Part shown: piece after piece, positions 34,883 through 44,868 of the stretch
Layout: each line of letters begins with the position of its first letter
Numbering within the stretch: position 1 is the first letter of the stretch
From: Bradyrhizobium tropiciagri
Lineage (GTDB): Bacteria > Pseudomonadota > Alphaproteobacteria > Rhizobiales > Xanthobacteraceae
Length of the DNA: 64,000 nucleotides
NCBI RefSeq assembly: GCF_001189845.1
Contig: NZ_LFLZ01000004.1
Span: 124,001 to 188,000 of the forward strand
Direction of reading: 5' to 3'
Made by a program: the position numbers and the translations under genes
The notes under the pieces: model-generated
Database searches by the model: none
Told to the model about the DNA's origin: nothing
What the model saw: the letters and a program-made list of their open reading frames with translations, nothing else

Positions 34883-35944
34883 ATGGCTGCCGAACTTCGG
34901 ACGACCTGGTGTGCCAGCGAGGACGGCGGTTGCCAGGATGTCAGTCCCGAAACCTGCGCCGGGGAGGCTGCCCCAGTCTTGTTGCCGCGGGTGCGGATGA
35001 CCGAGGCGAATTGGGACCTCTTCAGATTGTTCTTCGCGGTGGCAAGCACCGGGAGCGTCAACCGTGCGGCGCGCGAGCTTGGGATGAGCCAGCCGACATT
35101 GAGCCGGCGATTGAAGGAATTGGAGCGTTACATCGGCGCGCCGCTGTTCTTCCGCGTCTCCTCCGGCGTCAAGCTGACGGAGGAAGGCGAGGCGTTACGC
35201 CGGTCGGCGGAAGGCATGGTGCGGTCGTTCGAATCCTTCCATCGCGATCTTTCCCTCCGCGTGGGCGACAGGTCGTGTGCGGTGAAGATTTCCGCGACCG
35301 AGGGATTGACCAAGCATTGGCTGCTACGTCGCGTCAGGAAGCTGCATGCGCTCAACAGCCACATCCGGCTGGAAATCAACTCGACCGTTCAGCAGCAGAA
35401 TCTGGCTGCCAGCGATCTCGATTTCGTCATCCGGATGGGACATCCGGGCGACGACGAATTGATTGGCCGGCGCGTGGCGACGGCGTCTTTCGGCATCTTT
35501 GCATCGGAGGTCTATCTCGCGAGGCATCCCGCACCTCAATCGTTCGCCGAACTGAGTGAACACGAGATTATCGGCTGTCCGACCGATTTTGCGGCGCTTC
35601 GGGGCGAACGGACCGGAGAATTGGAGCTGCTTACCCGGTTCAAGGCGGCCGGTGACACAAGGGGCTGGCTGCGCACGATGCCGATCGCCAACCACTTTGC
35701 GGCCACGGTCGAAGGATTGGGTCTGGCGTTTCTCGCTGTTCCATTCGCCCTGGCTGAAGGACTGGTTCGGGTATTGCCGCATGAATCCTCCACCATGGAC
35801 GTCTGGCTGCTGCGCCGGCGCGAAACCGACCTCAGGAAGATGACGCGGCAGGTGCGCCGTTTCCTCGAGGCCGAATTCAACGATTCCCGGGCGTGGTTCA
35901 TGGGCCATCAGGGGCTGCGCACGCCGCTGCAGCGGACCGCCTGA
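34883..35944 (+). CDS. LysR-family transcriptional regulator
   Basis: A 353-residue LysR regulator. The winged helix-turn-helix is at about residues 42-100 (NWDLFRLFFAVASTGSVNRAARELGMSQ start and LSRRLKELE), followed by a substrate-binding domain. A 38-residue N-terminal extension precedes the helix-turn-helix; ATG 34883 has GGGAG upstream, whereas ATG 34997 gives the usual length without one. The gene is divergent from the crotonase region and could regulate the catabolic genes, but its effector cannot be inferred. Confidence 0.9.
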   Translation: MAAELRTTWCASEDGGCQDVSPETCAGEAAPVLLPRVRMTEANWDLFRLFFAVASTGSVNRAARELGMSQPTLSRRLKELERYIGAPLFFRVSSGVKLTEEGEALRRSAEGMVRSFESFHRDLSLRVGDRSCAVKISATEGLTKHWLLRRVRKLHALNSHIRLEINSTVQQQNLAASDLDFVIRMGHPGDDELIGRRVATASFGIFASEVYLARHPAPQSFAELSEHEIIGCPTDFAALRGERTGELELLTRFKAAGDTRGWLRTMPIANHFAATVEGLGLAFLAVPFALAEGLVRVLPHESSTMDVWLLRRRETDLRKMTRQVRRFLEAEFNDSRAWFMGHQGLRTPLQRTA

Positions 35945-36241
35945 GCGCCGTCGCCTTTGCTCGTCCCGGAGTGATTGTCGGCAATCGCGGGCGGCGCATG
36001 CCCGGTCGTGCGGATGATGGCTTGTGCCCAATTCAGTGATGAATAGCCGCGACAGCAGATTGGCGGTACCTCATCGTGGCGGCGTCGCTTACGTATGATG
36101 GCGCTGATGCGTACTGGTTCATTACCAGGACGCTGCAGCTAACGGGTGAGCTGGCGAGCAGAGGCATCACCACAGACGGGCCCATCTGAGCTGCTGGCTG
36201 CGTTCGGCCGCTACTTCCCAAAGAGTGCTGACTGGATCGCT

Positions 36242-36865
36242 ATGCACCATGACAAGGACAACGGAAGCGAGACTTGTGCGCGGATTGTCGCGCTTGCGTC
36301 GCGGCATATCCGCAAGCATGGCGTCGACAGCTTGCGCGTGGTAGACCTCATGCGGGCGGCGGGGCTGACCCATGGCGGCTTCTACTACCATTTCGACTCG
36401 CGCAAAGACCTGATCGACCGTGCCTTCGCGCATGCTGTCGGCGAATCGGTCGGGCAATGGCGATCCATTTCTGCGCGTGCGGAAGCAGGCAGAGCCTTTG
36501 CGGATATCGTCGCCTTCTATTTGAACGAGGGCCAACGCCTAGACGTGGGGGCTGGATGCGCGCTGCCTGCGCTCGGCGCCGAAGCGTCACGGGCAGGCGC
36601 GGCCGCGCGCAACACCTTCACGGCCGGACTGCGGGAGATGGTCATGCTCATCGTACAAGGCTCGACATCGCGCGCCATGTCGCGTTGCGAGGCGATGGCC
36701 GCCCTGTCGCTGATGGTTGGATCGGTGCTGCTGGCGCGCGCTGCCGATGACGAGTGTCTGGCCGGCGAAATCCTGAGTGCGGGACGCGCCATGGCCGACG
36801 CCGCCGCAGCGACCTCGTTGTCTCCCCGTTCGCAAGGCGCGAGACGTTCAGGCCGATCGACATGA
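36242..36865 (+). CDS. TetR-family transcriptional regulator
   Basis: A 207-residue TetR-type repressor. The DNA-binding domain is at about residues 10-60: ARIVALASRHIRKHGVDSLRV then LMRAAGLTHGGFYYHFDSRKDLI, the HGGFYYHF form typical of TetR proteins controlling acyl-CoA or aromatic catabolism. The ligand domain is alanine-rich. ATG 36242 is chosen; the frame is open to 36146 without similarity. About 50 bases separate it from the SDR gene, so it probably controls or is co-expressed with it. Confidence 0.88.
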   Translation: MHHDKDNGSETCARIVALASRHIRKHGVDSLRVVDLMRAAGLTHGGFYYHFDSRKDLIDRAFAHAVGESVGQWRSISARAEAGRAFADIVAFYLNEGQRLDVGAGCALPALGAEASRAGAAARNTFTAGLREMVMLIVQGSTSRAMSRCEAMAALSLMVGSVLLARAADDECLAGEILSAGRAMADAAAATSLSPRSQGARRSGRST

Positions 36866-36917
36866 ATGCCGCTCTATCGACCGGCAATCGACCGCACCTC
36901 GAAAGGAGAGTTACAAG

Positions 36918-37697
36918 ATGAACAGCGTTCTGAAAGCATTCGATCTGACAGGAAAGAATGCATTGATCACCGGCGGATCCCGTGGGCTCGGCCTGCAAGT
37001 CGCGGAGGCGCTTGGAGATCAGGGTGCGCGCCTGGTGATCTCCTCGCGCAAGGCCGCCGATCTCGAAGCGGCGGTCAAGCATCTGCGCGACCGCGGCATC
37101 ACGGTCGACTGGATCGCTGCGGATAATGCAAAGGACGATGACATCGTCCGCCTGGCCGACGAGACGATCGCCAAGCTCGGACGCATCGATGTCCTCGTCA
37201 ACAATGCAGGTGCGACCTGGGGCGCACCGGCGGAGGATCATCCCATCGACGCCTGGGACAAGGTGATGAACCTGAACATCCGCTCGCTGTTCGTGCTGTC
37301 CCAGCAGATCGGCAAGAAGTCGATGATCCCGAACAGGTATGGCCGCATCGTCAACCTGGCTTCAATCGCCGGGCTTCGCGGCAATCGCGGCCTGACCCAG
37401 ACGATCGCCTACAACACCAGCAAGGGCGCGGTGGTCAATTTCACCCGTGCGCTCGCCGGCGACTGGGGCAAGTACGGCATCACCGTGAATGCGCTGGCGC
37501 CGGGGTTTTTCCCATCGAAGATGACGCATGGGACTATCAAGACGGTCGGCATCGAGAAGCTGGTCGAAGGCGTGCCGCTCAGGCGAATCGGCGATGACGA
37601 GGATCTGAAGGGCGCGGCGCTGCTGTTTGCGAGCGACGCCGGTAAGCACATCACGGGGCAGATCCTCGCCGTCGACGGCGGCATCACCGCTGTTTGA
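36918..37697 (+). CDS. Short-chain dehydrogenase/reductase
   Basis: A 259-residue classical SDR. NAD(P)-binding TGGSRGLG near residue 15, NNAG at about 95, catalytic Ser in VNLASIAG, Tyr-Lys in YNTSKGA, and the C-terminal AVDGG typical of 3-oxoacyl-ACP reductase-like and gluconate-5-dehydrogenase-like enzymes. ATG 36918 follows AAAGGAGAG. Its C-terminal end has a decayed twin at 33245-33320. Confidence 0.9.
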   Translation: MNSVLKAFDLTGKNALITGGSRGLGLQVAEALGDQGARLVISSRKAADLEAAVKHLRDRGITVDWIAADNAKDDDIVRLADETIAKLGRIDVLVNNAGATWGAPAEDHPIDAWDKVMNLNIRSLFVLSQQIGKKSMIPNRYGRIVNLASIAGLRGNRGLTQTIAYNTSKGAVVNFTRALAGDWGKYGITVNALAPGFFPSKMTHGTIKTVGIEKLVEGVPLRRIGDDEDLKGAALLFASDAGKHITGQILAVDGGITAV

Positions 37698-37725
37698 CAA
37701 CTCAGCCGATGGCAGTCGTCCGGCG

Positions 37726-38364
37726 CTAGTTGCCGGACGATTGTCGCGCCGCGGCCTGCTCGAGGATGGTCTTGCGCGCCGCCAGCAGCAACTTGTCCGA
37801 CAACGCCTCGTCGCCGACTGCGCGGGAGAGCGTGACAGCGCCGACCACAGCGCACATCACGGACATGGCAAACTCGCCGGCATGGTCGTCGTCGAGCAGC
37901 TTGCAGAGGGTGTCGACCCACGCTTCGGCATGCCGGGTCATGATATCGCGCGATCGTTGGTCGGCACGGGCGACGTCGCCGGCGAGGGCGGCGAACGCGC
38001 AGCCGGAGCTCGGATCATCGCGATGGATCCGGCTGAGATAGTTGTTGAGAAACGACTTCAGCGTGCGCGGACCCTTGGTGCTGCCGGCACGGACTGCGGA
38101 CGCCTCGCCGTCGGTCAGCGCCTGGTCGAGCGCCTGTGCGACCAGATCCTCGCGCGATTCGAAATGCCCGTAGAAGCCGCCATGGGTCAGCTTGGCGGAC
38201 TTCATCAATTCGCCGATACTTATTCCGGCGAACCCGAGCTCGCGCAGCTGCAGCGATGCCGCATCAAGTATCCGCTGACGGCTCTTCGCCTTGTCGGCCT
38301 TCGAATGTCCCACGATGCCAGCTCCAGTGAAATTGCCCTTGACGATGTCGATGTTGCTCGTCAT
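37726..38364 (-). CDS. TetR-family transcriptional regulator
   Basis: A 212-residue TetR regulator with DNA-binding segment KSRQRILDAASLQLRELG and LMKSAKLTHGGFYGHFESREDL, related to but distinct from the TetR protein at 36242. The ligand domain contains CAFAALAGDVARA. The gene is convergent with the SDR and divergent from the MaoC gene at 38587, with about 220 bases between, the likely site of its operator. Start ATG at 38364; the long frame continuing to 39087 is antisense to MaoC and rejected. Confidence 0.88.
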   Translation of the reverse strand: MTSNIDIVKGNFTGAGIVGHSKADKAKSRQRILDAASLQLRELGFAGISIGELMKSAKLTHGGFYGHFESREDLVAQALDQALTDGEASAVRAGSTKGPRTLKSFLNNYLSRIHRDDPSSGCAFAALAGDVARADQRSRDIMTRHAEAWVDTLCKLLDDDHAGEFAMSVMCAVVGAVTLSRAVGDEALSDKLLLAARKTILEQAAARQSSGN

Positions 38365-38586
38365 CTTGCCATGTGGATGACAATCATCATGCAGATAGTC
38401 TGCCAGCAAGATACGAGTGTCACCCCGGATTTCAAGGGTTTTCGCCAACGGCACGGGTGCCGGGGTTCGCGTCAGCGGGCCCGAACGATCGCTGTGGGAG
38501 GCCGCTGCAACGAGCATTGAATCCGACCTGCCCGGCCAGGAGACGTTCGTTTCGCCAGTGGAAGAACCGCGCAATTTGCAACCATC

Positions 38587-39072
38587 ATGGTCAAGAAAAT
38601 GCCAGGTATCGACGTGAAGGAATATGCCGCGCTCAGGGGCAAGGAGGTCGGGGTGTCGCGCTGGTTCGAGATCGATCAGTCGCGCATCGACAAGTTCGCC
38701 GATGTAACAGAGGATTGGCAGTTCATCCATATCGATCCGAACAAGGCGGCAGAGTCGCCGTTCGGCGGCACCGTCGCCCATGGCTTCCTGACCCTTTCGA
38801 TGCTGGCGGCGATGGCCTATGACGGGCTGCCGGCGATCGAGGGCCGCGTGATGGGCGTCAACTACGGTTTTGACAAGATCCGGTTCGTGACGCCGGTGCG
38901 CTCGGGAAGCCGGGTGCGGGCGCGCTTCAAGCTGCTCGAAGTCACACCGCGCGGCCCCAAGGAGATCATGACCAAGTCTGAGGTCTCGGTCGAGATCGAG
39001 GGAGCGGAAAAGCCCGCAATCGTCGCCGAATGGCTCGGCATGTACTATTTCGCCGAGCCGGTGGCCGCCTGA
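38587..39072 (+). CDS. MaoC-family dehydratase
   Basis: A 161-residue hot-dog-fold (R)-specific enoyl-CoA hydratase-like protein. The signature is DWQFIHIDPNKAAESPFGG then VAHGFLTLSMLA, containing the catalytic Asp and His. It would hydrate 2-enoyl-CoA to 3-hydroxyacyl-CoA. It is divergent from a TetR gene and convergent with an acyl-CoA dehydrogenase gene. ATG at 38587; an ATG at 38599 is a near alternative. Confidence 0.9.
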   Translation: MVKKMPGIDVKEYAALRGKEVGVSRWFEIDQSRIDKFADVTEDWQFIHIDPNKAAESPFGGTVAHGFLTLSMLAAMAYDGLPAIEGRVMGVNYGFDKIRFVTPVRSGSRVRARFKLLEVTPRGPKEIMTKSEVSVEIEGAEKPAIVAEWLGMYYFAEPVAA

Positions 39073-39177
39073 CATCAGCGGCCGCATGATGAAGCGCCGC
39101 GGTCCTTGCGGGCCGCGGCGTTGTCTCTGGAATGTGCAGGCGAGGTGACCGATTGGCGGCCTGCCACCCGATGTCCT

Positions 39178-40967
39178 TCAGAACGCCTCCGCCGGAACGT
39201 CGATGATGCTCTTGCCGCCGGCCGAGATGCGGCGGAGCAGGAGCGCCGTCTCCGGCAGGATTCGCTCGAGGAAGAACGTTCCGGTCGACAGCTTTGCGGC
39301 CAGGTAGTCCGAGGTATCGCCGGCGGCGATCTTCTCCTGGGCGGTTACGAGCATCATGGCCCACATGTACCCGATCGCGAGCAGCCCGAGCAGGTGCATG
39401 TAGTCAGTCGAGCCGGCGATCGCGTCATTCGGGTTCTTCATCGCAAACGTCATAAGCGTCCCGGTCGCCTTCTTCAGGTCGGAGACCGCATCACGCAAGG
39501 CGACGACGGCGGTCGCTATGCCGTCCCGGCCGCTATTGTCCTCGATGAAGCGGTCGATCTCCGCAAGCAGGGCCTGGATAGCGCGGCCATTGTTGCGCTG
39601 CAGCTTGCGTCCGACAAGATCGAGCGCCTGGATGCCGTTGGCCCCCTCGTAGAGCATGGTGATCCGGGCATCGCGGACGAACTGCTCGGCACCGGTCTCC
39701 ACGATATAGCCATGACCGCCGAACATCTGCTGGGCCGAAACGGCATTGGCAAAACCGCGGTCGCTGAGCACGCCTTTGATGACCGGGGTGATCAACCCCA
39801 TGTAGTCGTCATTGGCTTCCTTCAGCGCCGCATCGTCGCTGCGGTGCGCGACGTCGTTGCGCAGGGCGGTGAACATCACCAGCGCACGGGCGCCCTCGTT
39901 GAAGGCGCGGATGCCCTGCAGCGTGCGGCGCACGTCCGGGTGCACAATGATGGGATCGGCGGGCTTGTCCGGGTACGCGGCGGCGCCGATCGCGCGGCCC
40001 TGCAGGCGCTCCTTGGCGTAGTTGGCGGCATTCTGATAGGCGATCTCCGCCTGCGCGGTGGCTTGCATTCCGACGCCAAGGCGCGCCTCGTTCATCATCA
40101 CGAACATCGCCTCCATGCCCTTGTTCTCGCGGCCGACCAGCCAGCCCGTCGCGCCCTCATAGTTGAGTACGCAAGTCGGATTGCCGTGAATGCCCATCTT
40201 GTGCTCGAGCGAGCCGCAGCTCACCGCGTTCTTCGCGCCAAGCGAGCCGTCCGCGTTCACCAGCCGCTTCGGCACCACAAACAGGGACACTCCCTTGATG
40301 CCGGCGGGCGCGCCTTCGACGCGCGCCAGCACGAGATGAACGATGTTCTCGGTCATGTCGTGCTCTCCGCCGGAGATGAAGATCTTCGTGCCCGTGATGC
40401 TGTAGCTGCCGTCGGCCTGCCTGACCGCCTTGCTGCGCATCAGGCCGAGGTCGGTACCGCAATGCGGCTCCGTCAGGTTCATCGTTCCGGTCCATTGCCC
40501 CGACAGCATGTTGGGGATGTACGTCCGCTTCTGCTCCTCGGTGCCGTGCACCAGCAGGGCGGCGACCGCGCCCCGGGTCAGTCCGGCGAACATTTCGAGC
40601 GCCATATTGGCCGAGGAGAATATCTCGCCGACGACGCAAGACAGCGCCGTCGGCAGGCCTTGTCCGCCGTACTCAGCCGGTGCCGTCAGGCCGATCCAGC
40701 CGCCTGCGCCGAGCTCCGCATAGGCCTCGCGAAATCCTGCCGGGGTGGTGACGCTGGCATCCGGACTGCGTACGCAGCCGTCGAGATCGCCGCGGGCGTC
40801 AAGGGGTGCATGACCTCTTCGCCGAGCCGCGCGGCCTCCGACAGGATGGCATTGCGGACATCGCGCGACGCGTCGGAGAAACCAGGCAGGTTGTCGAACC
40901 GGTCGATCTTGAGGACATCGTCCAGGAGGAAATGCATGTCTCTGACTGGGGCGCGATAGATGGTCAT
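39178..40967 (-). pseudogene. Acyl-CoA dehydrogenase (DmdC-like size), frameshifted
   Basis: A long acyl-CoA dehydrogenase of about 595 residues, the size of the DmdC/FadE-like class with an extra C-terminal domain. The N-terminus (MTIYRAPVRDMHFLLDDVL to EEVMHPLTPA) is read in one frame and the rest (GDLDGCVRSPD, WIGLTAPAEYGGQG, MNLTEPHCGTDLG, YEGANGIQALDLVGR) in another; the shift is at about 40787-40798 in a CGCCGCGGG run. All FAD and catalytic motifs, including the EG of YEGANGIQ, are present after it. Either a recent inactivation or a sequencing slip. It would carry out the first step of a CoA-linked oxidation together with the neighbouring hydratases and thiolase. Confidence 0.87.
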
Positions 40968-41159
40968 CGGTCGATCCTGCCTGCTGTTGGTGGTGCGAGT
41001 GAGGTTGCGGGTTGAGGTCGATGTACCTCGCAACGCGCGCCTCTCACCAATTCTCCTTTGAATAGCCGTTCGTCACATTTTGGCCTACCGCGCCCGGAGT
41101 GACGGGCCCAACGTGCGGTGGTGACAAGGCGCCGATAAAGGCTCCGAGGGGGAAACATC

Positions 41160-42731
41160 ATGGACAGATTGATCGCAGCTTCCGCTGAGCTGCAGCTGAA
41201 TTCGCTCGCCGACGTCGTGCGCAGGCACGCCGAGCTGACGCCGGAGAGGGTGGCTATCACGTTCGAGGGCCGGCATACCACCTATCGCGAACTCAACCGC
41301 CGGTCCGACCGGGTGGCCAACGGTCTTTCCGCCCTTGGCGTCGAAGCGTCCGATCGCATCGCAATTCTCGACAAGAACACTGACCGCTTCTTTGAGATAT
41401 GGCTCGGTCTCTCGAAGTTGAACGCGGTGATCGTGCCAATCAACGCGCGTCTGGCCGCACCCGAAATCGAGTATGTAATCAACGATGCCGGGGTGAAGGT
41501 GCTGTTCATCGGCGAGCCCTTTGTCGAGCTCGTCGACAGCATTCGCGGCCGCCTCACCAGTGTGAAGAGGATCATCGTCATCAACCAGGAATACGAGGCC
41601 TGGCGCGAGAGCTTTCCCTCAGCAGAGGTTCGACTGCAGACCTCGGCCGATGACGTCACCATGCAGCTTTACACTAGCGGCACCACCGGACACCCGAAAG
41701 GCGTCCAGCTTGCCAACTGCAATGTGCTCGAAGGGATGTCCAGCACGCTGCAGGCCTGGGGCAATTGGACGGCGGCAGACACGGCGCTGGTGGCGATGCC
41801 GTTATTCCATATCGCCGGTTGCGGGCTCGGAATGCTGAGCTTGGTCGGCGGCCTGCGCATCATGATGGTGCGCGAGTTCGTGCCAGCGCAGGTGATCGCA
41901 CTGATCGAGCAGGAGCGCATCACGGTCGCCTTCCTGGTGCCGGCAATGCTCTTGTTCCTGCTTGACGACCCGAGCATGGCCAAGGCGGATATGAGCTCGC
42001 TGCGGCGAATTGTCTACGGCGCCTCGCCGATACCGGCCAAGCTTCTGCGGCGGGCGATCGAGCGCTTCGGCGCGACCGGATTCGTGCAGATCTATGGCCT
42101 CACGGAGACTTCTGGCGGCATCACCGTTCTTATGCCGGAGGACCATGTCGATCCTGAGCACCCGCGCATGAAGTCCTGCGGCCGTCCGATGGGGGGCGTC
42201 GAGCTGCGCATCGTCGATGTCAACGGTCAGGCGATGCCGCAAGGCGAGGTCGGCGAGATCGTCTGTCGTACCGCAAAGAACATGAAGGGTTATTGGAATC
42301 GCGACCAGGATACTGCGCGTACGCTACGCGGCGGATGGCTCTACACGGGCGATGCAGGCTATGTCGATGACGAGGGCTATCTCTACATCCATGACCGCGT
42401 CAAGGACATGATCGTGTCAGGTGGCGAGAACGTCTATCCAGCCGAGGTCGAGAGCGCGATGTTCGGGCATCCGTCCGTTGCCGACGTCGCCGTGATAGGT
42501 GTGCCCGACGAGCGCTGGGGCGAGGCGGTCAAAGCGTTGGTTGTGCTCAAGCCGGGCGCGAGTGAGGACGCCGCGAATATACTGGCTTACACGCGCGAAC
42601 GTCTTGCCGGCTTCAAAACGCCGAAATCGATCGAATTCATCGATGTTCTGCCGCGTAATCCGTCTGGCAAGATCTTGAAGCGAAAGCTCCGCGAGAAATA
42701 CTGGCAGGGCTACGAGCGGCGCGTGAACTAG
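41160..42731 (+). CDS. AMP-dependent acyl-CoA synthetase
   Basis: A 523-residue acyl-CoA ligase of the FadD/class-I adenylate-forming family. P-loop-like motif [16 protein letters not shown]5 [10 protein letters not shown]7 [16 protein letters not shown], the hinge [20 protein letters not shown], and the catalytic lysine region [11 protein letters not shown]. It activates a carboxylic acid to its CoA thioester. The ATG at 41160 lies after GAGGGGG. It is divergent from the acyl-CoA dehydrogenase and starts a forward run of thiolase, SDR and FadB-like genes. Confidence 0.93.
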   Translation: MDRLIAASAELQLNSLADVVRRHAELTPERVAITFEGRHTTYRELNRRSDRVANGLSALGVEASDRIAILDKNTDRFFEIWLGLSKLNAVIVPINARLAAPEIEYVINDAGVKVLFIGEPFVELVDSIRGRLTSVKRIIVINQEYEAWRESFPSAEVRLQTSADDVTMQLYTSGTTGHPKGVQLANCNVLEGMSSTLQAWGNWTAADTALVAMPLFHIAGCGLGMLSLVGGLRIMMVREFVPAQVIALIEQERITVAFLVPAMLLFLLDDPSMAKADMSSLRRIVYGASPIPAKLLRRAIERFGATGFVQIYGLTETSGGITVLMPEDHVDPEHPRMKSCGRPMGGVELRIVDVNGQAMPQGEVGEIVCRTAKNMKGYWNRDQDTARTLRGGWLYTGDAGYVDDEGYLYIHDRVKDMIVSGGENVYPAEVESAMFGHPSVADVAVIGVPDERWGEAVKALVVLKPGASEDAANILAYTRERLAGFKTPKSIEFIDVLPRNPSGKILKRKLREKYWQGYERRVN

Positions 42732-42879
42732 CACGCTGCACAGCTCCTATTCAGCCCTGAATAGGCGCTCGACAGATGAACGCTGGCTGAGGGGGCGCGG
42801 CCGCACTACCAACACTGTCAACGTGCGCGCGGTGCGTCTCGCCCTCGCGCTGCGCCGAAGAGAGGCCAGAGGACCCAAG

Positions 42880-44055
42880 ATGAGAGATGCCGTCATCGTT
42901 TCGACCGCGCGGACGCCGATCGGTAAGGCCTACCGCGGCGCCTTCAACGACGTTCCGAGCCCAACGCTTGCGGCGCACGCGATCCGTGAGGCGGTAAAGC
43001 GCGCCAGCGTTGCGCCGGAGGAGGTCGACGACTGCATCATGGGCTCCGCGATCCAGCAGGGCTACCAGGGCATGATCGGTCGCAACTCGGCTCTGCGCGC
43101 CGGTCTGCCGGTCAGTGTTCCCGGCCTGTCGCTCGACCGGCAATGCGCATCCGGGCTGATGTCGATTGCGACTGCGGCAAAGCAGGTGGTGGTTGACCGG
43201 ATGGATGTGGTGGTGGCCGGAGGCGTCGAGTCGATCTCGCTGGTCCAGCAGCCGCGCGCCTGGTTCGAGCAGGACCCCGAATTGCTGGCGATGCACGAGC
43301 ACGCCTTCATGGCGATGATCGATACCGCCGAGGTGGTGGCGCGCCGCTACGGCATCTCGCGCGAGGTGCAGGATGAGTACTCGCTGGAATCGCAGAAGCG
43401 GACCGCCGCAGCGCAGGCCGCCGGCCGCTTTGATGCCGAGATCATTCCCGTCACCGCGAAGATGAAGCTGACCAACAAGGAGACCGGCGCGGTCAGCTAT
43501 CAGGAAGTGACCCTCACCAGGGACGAAGGCAATCGCCCGGACACCACAGGGGAGGGGCTTGCGTTGCTGAAACCGGTCAAGGGGCCGGATGCCTTCATCA
43601 CCGCCGGCAATGCCAGCCAGCTTTCGGACGGCGCCTCGGCTTGCGTGGTCATGGAAGCGAAGGTGGCGCAGGCGCGCCGACTGAAGCCGCTCGGCCGCTA
43701 CATGGGCATGGCGGTCGCGGGCACCGAGCCGGACGAGATGGGGATCGGGCCGGTCTTCGCCGTGCCGAAGCTGTTGAAGCGGTTCGGGCTCAAGGTCGAC
43801 GACGTCGGGCTGTGGGAACTCAACGAGGCGTTTGCCGTGCAGGTGATCTACTGCCGCGACAAGCTCGGCATTCCCTCCGATCGGCTCAACGTCGATGGCG
43901 GCGGCATCTCCATCGGCCATCCCTACGGGATGACCGGTGCGCGTCTGGTCGGCCACGCGCTGATTGAAGGCAAGCGGCGCGGCGTCAAGCATGTCGTGGT
44001 GACGATGTGTGTCGGAGGCGGCATGGGCGCCGCAGGCCTGTTCGAAGTGCTATGA
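42880..44055 (+). CDS. Acetyl-CoA acyltransferase (thiolase)
   Basis: A 391-residue thiolase. Active-site Cys in [20 protein letters not shown], His in [16 protein letters not shown], and the second Cys in [14 protein letters not shown]. It splits 3-oxoacyl-CoA to acetyl-CoA and a shortened acyl-CoA. ATG 42880 gives the family N-terminus [17 protein letters not shown]. Its last bases overlap a possible ATG of the next gene, indicating an operon. Confidence 0.94.
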   Translation: MRDAVIVSTARTPIGKAYRGAFNDVPSPTLAAHAIREAVKRASVAPEEVDDCIMGSAIQQGYQGMIGRNSALRAGLPVSVPGLSLDRQCASGLMSIATAAKQVVVDRMDVVVAGGVESISLVQQPRAWFEQDPELLAMHEHAFMAMIDTAEVVARRYGISREVQDEYSLESQKRTAAAQAAGRFDAEIIPVTAKMKLTNKETGAVSYQEVTLTRDEGNRPDTTGEGLALLKPVKGPDAFITAGNASQLSDGASACVVMEAKVAQARRLKPLGRYMGMAVAGTEPDEMGIGPVFAVPKLLKRFGLKVDDVGLWELNEAFAVQVIYCRDKLGIPSDRLNVDGGGISIGHPYGMTGARLVGHALIEGKRRGVKHVVVTMCVGGGMGAAGLFEVL

Positions 44056-44069
44056 GCGGGGAGCGAAGC

Positions 44070-44861
44070 ATGAGCGATAGTATTGGCACGGCGGTGGTCA
44101 CGGGTGCTTCGTCCGGGATTGGTGTGGCCTATGCCGAGCAGTTGGCCCGGCGCGGTCATGACCTGGTCCTCGTGGCGCGGCGCAAGGACCGGCTCGACGC
44201 GCTGGCGGCACGGCTGTCGAAGGTGGCCTCGCGCAAGGTCGAGGTCCTCGTCACTGACCTGGCCAAGCCGGAGGGCATCCGCTCGGTCGAGACGTTGCTG
44301 TCGGAGCGCGACGACATCGATCTCCTGGTTAACAATGCCGGCCTTGGCGCGCTCGGGCCGGCCGCGGCTGCGAATGCCGACGCGGTCGAAAGCCTGGTGC
44401 TGGTCAACGTCCTCGCGCTGACCCGGCTGTCGCTGGCGGCGGTGCGCAATTTCCAGAAGCGCAACCGGGGAACGCTGATCAACATCGCCTCGGTGATCGC
44501 TCTGGGGCCGGCGCCGGGTGCTGCGGCGTATAGCGGGTCGAAGGCCTATGTCCTCAACTTCTCGCGCTCGCTGGAGATGGAATGCGCCAACACCGCCGTG
44601 TCGGTGCAAACCATCCTGCCCGGGCCAGTGCACAGCGAGTTCTTCGAGCAGTCCGGCGTCACCAAGCCGATGTTCCCCGAGCATCTCTACATGACCGCGG
44701 ACCAACTGGTCGCAACCTCGCTGAAGGGGCTTGAGCTCAAAGAAAGCGTCTGCTTCCCGACACTACCGGAGCTGGATCAGTGGGGCGAATACGAGAGCGC
44801 GCGCAAGAAATTCGCAAAATCCATTGTCACTACCGGCATTCCGGCGCAGCGCTACGCCTGA
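44070..44861 (+). CDS. SDR-family oxidoreductase
   Basis: A 263-residue SDR with TGASSGIG near the start, NNAG, and YSGSKAY. Helix after YxxxK (VLNFSRSLEMECANTAVSV) and PGPVHSEFFEQSG resemble the NADP-dependent DltE/YqjQ-like SDRs. ATG 44070 follows GGGAG; an ATG at 44052 overlapping the thiolase stop is possible. It lies between thiolase and the FadB-like gene in the same operon; whether it acts on an alcohol, ketone or CoA ester is unknown. Confidence 0.88.
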   Translation: MSDSIGTAVVTGASSGIGVAYAEQLARRGHDLVLVARRKDRLDALAARLSKVASRKVEVLVTDLAKPEGIRSVETLLSERDDIDLLVNNAGLGALGPAAAANADAVESLVLVNVLALTRLSLAAVRNFQKRNRGTLINIASVIALGPAPGAAAYSGSKAYVLNFSRSLEMECANTAVSVQTILPGPVHSEFFEQSGVTKPMFPEHLYMTADQLVATSLKGLELKESVCFPTLPELDQWGEYESARKKFAKSIVTTGIPAQRYA

Positions 44862-44868
44862 GGACATC

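Noticed and set aside
39106-40959. A 617-codon forward reading frame
   Set aside because: It is antisense to the acyl-CoA dehydrogenase at 39178-40967, whose protein has all family motifs; the forward frame is histidine/arginine-rich with no recognised domain.
42751-43992. A 413-codon reverse frame over the thiolase gene
   Set aside because: Antisense shadow; the forward thiolase has complete catalytic motifs.
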